This document shows, one piece after another, positions 5,259 to 5,341 of a stretch of 5,341 nucleotides of DNA. Location: NCBI GenBank assembly GCA_934167695.1, contig CAKPLP010000025.1, positions 1-5,341 of the forward strand. The letters run 5' to 3'. The DNA is from an uncultured Bacilli bacterium. GTDB taxonomy: Bacteria; Bacillota_I; Bacilli_A; RF39; UBA660. The position numbers were made by a program, and so were the translations under genes. Position 1 is the stretch's first letter. Each line of letters starts with the position of its first letter. The notes under the pieces are model-generated. The model worked only from the letters and a program-made list of their open reading frames with translations, was not told the origin of the DNA and made no database searches.

Positions 5259-5341
5259 TATTTCACCTCAAAATATTTTTCATTATCTATAACTTTAATA
5301 TTATTTGTAATCATATTCATCCAACAATTCATAGAATATGT
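5258..5341 (-). CDS. C-terminal end of an unidentified upstream gene in the cop operon (partial)
   Basis: A frame open from the window edge ends at TAA (5260-5258), which overlaps the copA ATG in a TAATG junction. The visible 27 residues include NCW and end in KYFEVK. The one-base overlap and the shared orientation suggest a gene co-transcribed and translationally coupled with copA. The gene could be a regulator or another copper protein. The tail shows neither the CxC pattern of CopY nor a clear CsoR ending. A short gene starting at the internal ATG at 5332 is also possible, but I see no clear RBS in the few bases available. Confidence 0.45.
   Translation of the reverse strand, partial: TYSMNCWMNMITNNIKVIDNEKYFEVK

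Noticed and set aside
5259..5341. CopY or CsoR operator upstream of copA
   Set aside because: No TACAnnTGTA box or GC-rich CsoR-like palindrome is visible, and the stretch is coding for the upstream gene; the operator would lie outside the window.

Overview
The window is very AT-rich (G+C near a quarter by eye), with A/T-ending codons, AGGAG-type ribosome binding sites, mostly TAA stops and TGG for Trp. This suggests a low-GC Firmicutes/Bacillota or Mollicutes-related anaerobe using the standard code. I cannot name a species. The left part carries a mobilisation gene of the MobV/Pre type. The right part carries a copper-efflux operon on the opposite strand. The two halves converge on an intergenic region near 2250-2580 that holds strong RNA-structure signals.

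Left part (+ strand). Positions 1-190 are a non-coding leader with a possible oriT-like patch of TTCG motifs and inverted repeats. It also holds a clear intrinsic terminator and three overlapping, mutually exclusive stems, the last of which covers the ribosome binding site. Next is a MobV relaxase gene (191-1443). Its start codon is out of frame with its body, apparently because one A is missing just after the ATG. The catalytic HxDExxPHxH motif and coiled-coil tail are intact, but motif I (HNYR) lies upstream of the first usable in-frame ATG at 508. A terminator and a good sigma-A promoter separate it from a 224-codon membrane-anchored protein of unknown function (1573-2247), which ends in its own terminator.

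Middle. A near-ideal extended -10 promoter (2302-2310) is followed by about 110 nt that fold as a hairpin, a possible pseudoknot and a long stem ending in a U-tract. G-U pairs place this RNA on the + strand. No gene follows it, so it looks like a stand-alone small RNA. I do not recognise its family. Further on lies a perfect 12-bp inverted repeat with a second nested stem (2506-2555).

Right part (- strand, read from 5341 to 2582). The tail of an unidentified gene overlaps the start of copA, a P1B-1 Cu(+) ATPase of 733 aa. copA is followed after 3 nt by copZ, a 77-aa copper chaperone. copZ overlaps by one base the start of a previously hidden small lipoprotein gene, whose frame also appears broken by one missing A. 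The tight junctions imply one transcript: the chaperone binds cytosolic Cu(+), the ATPase expels it, and the lipoprotein would sit outside the membrane. The operon promoter and regulator lie outside the window.
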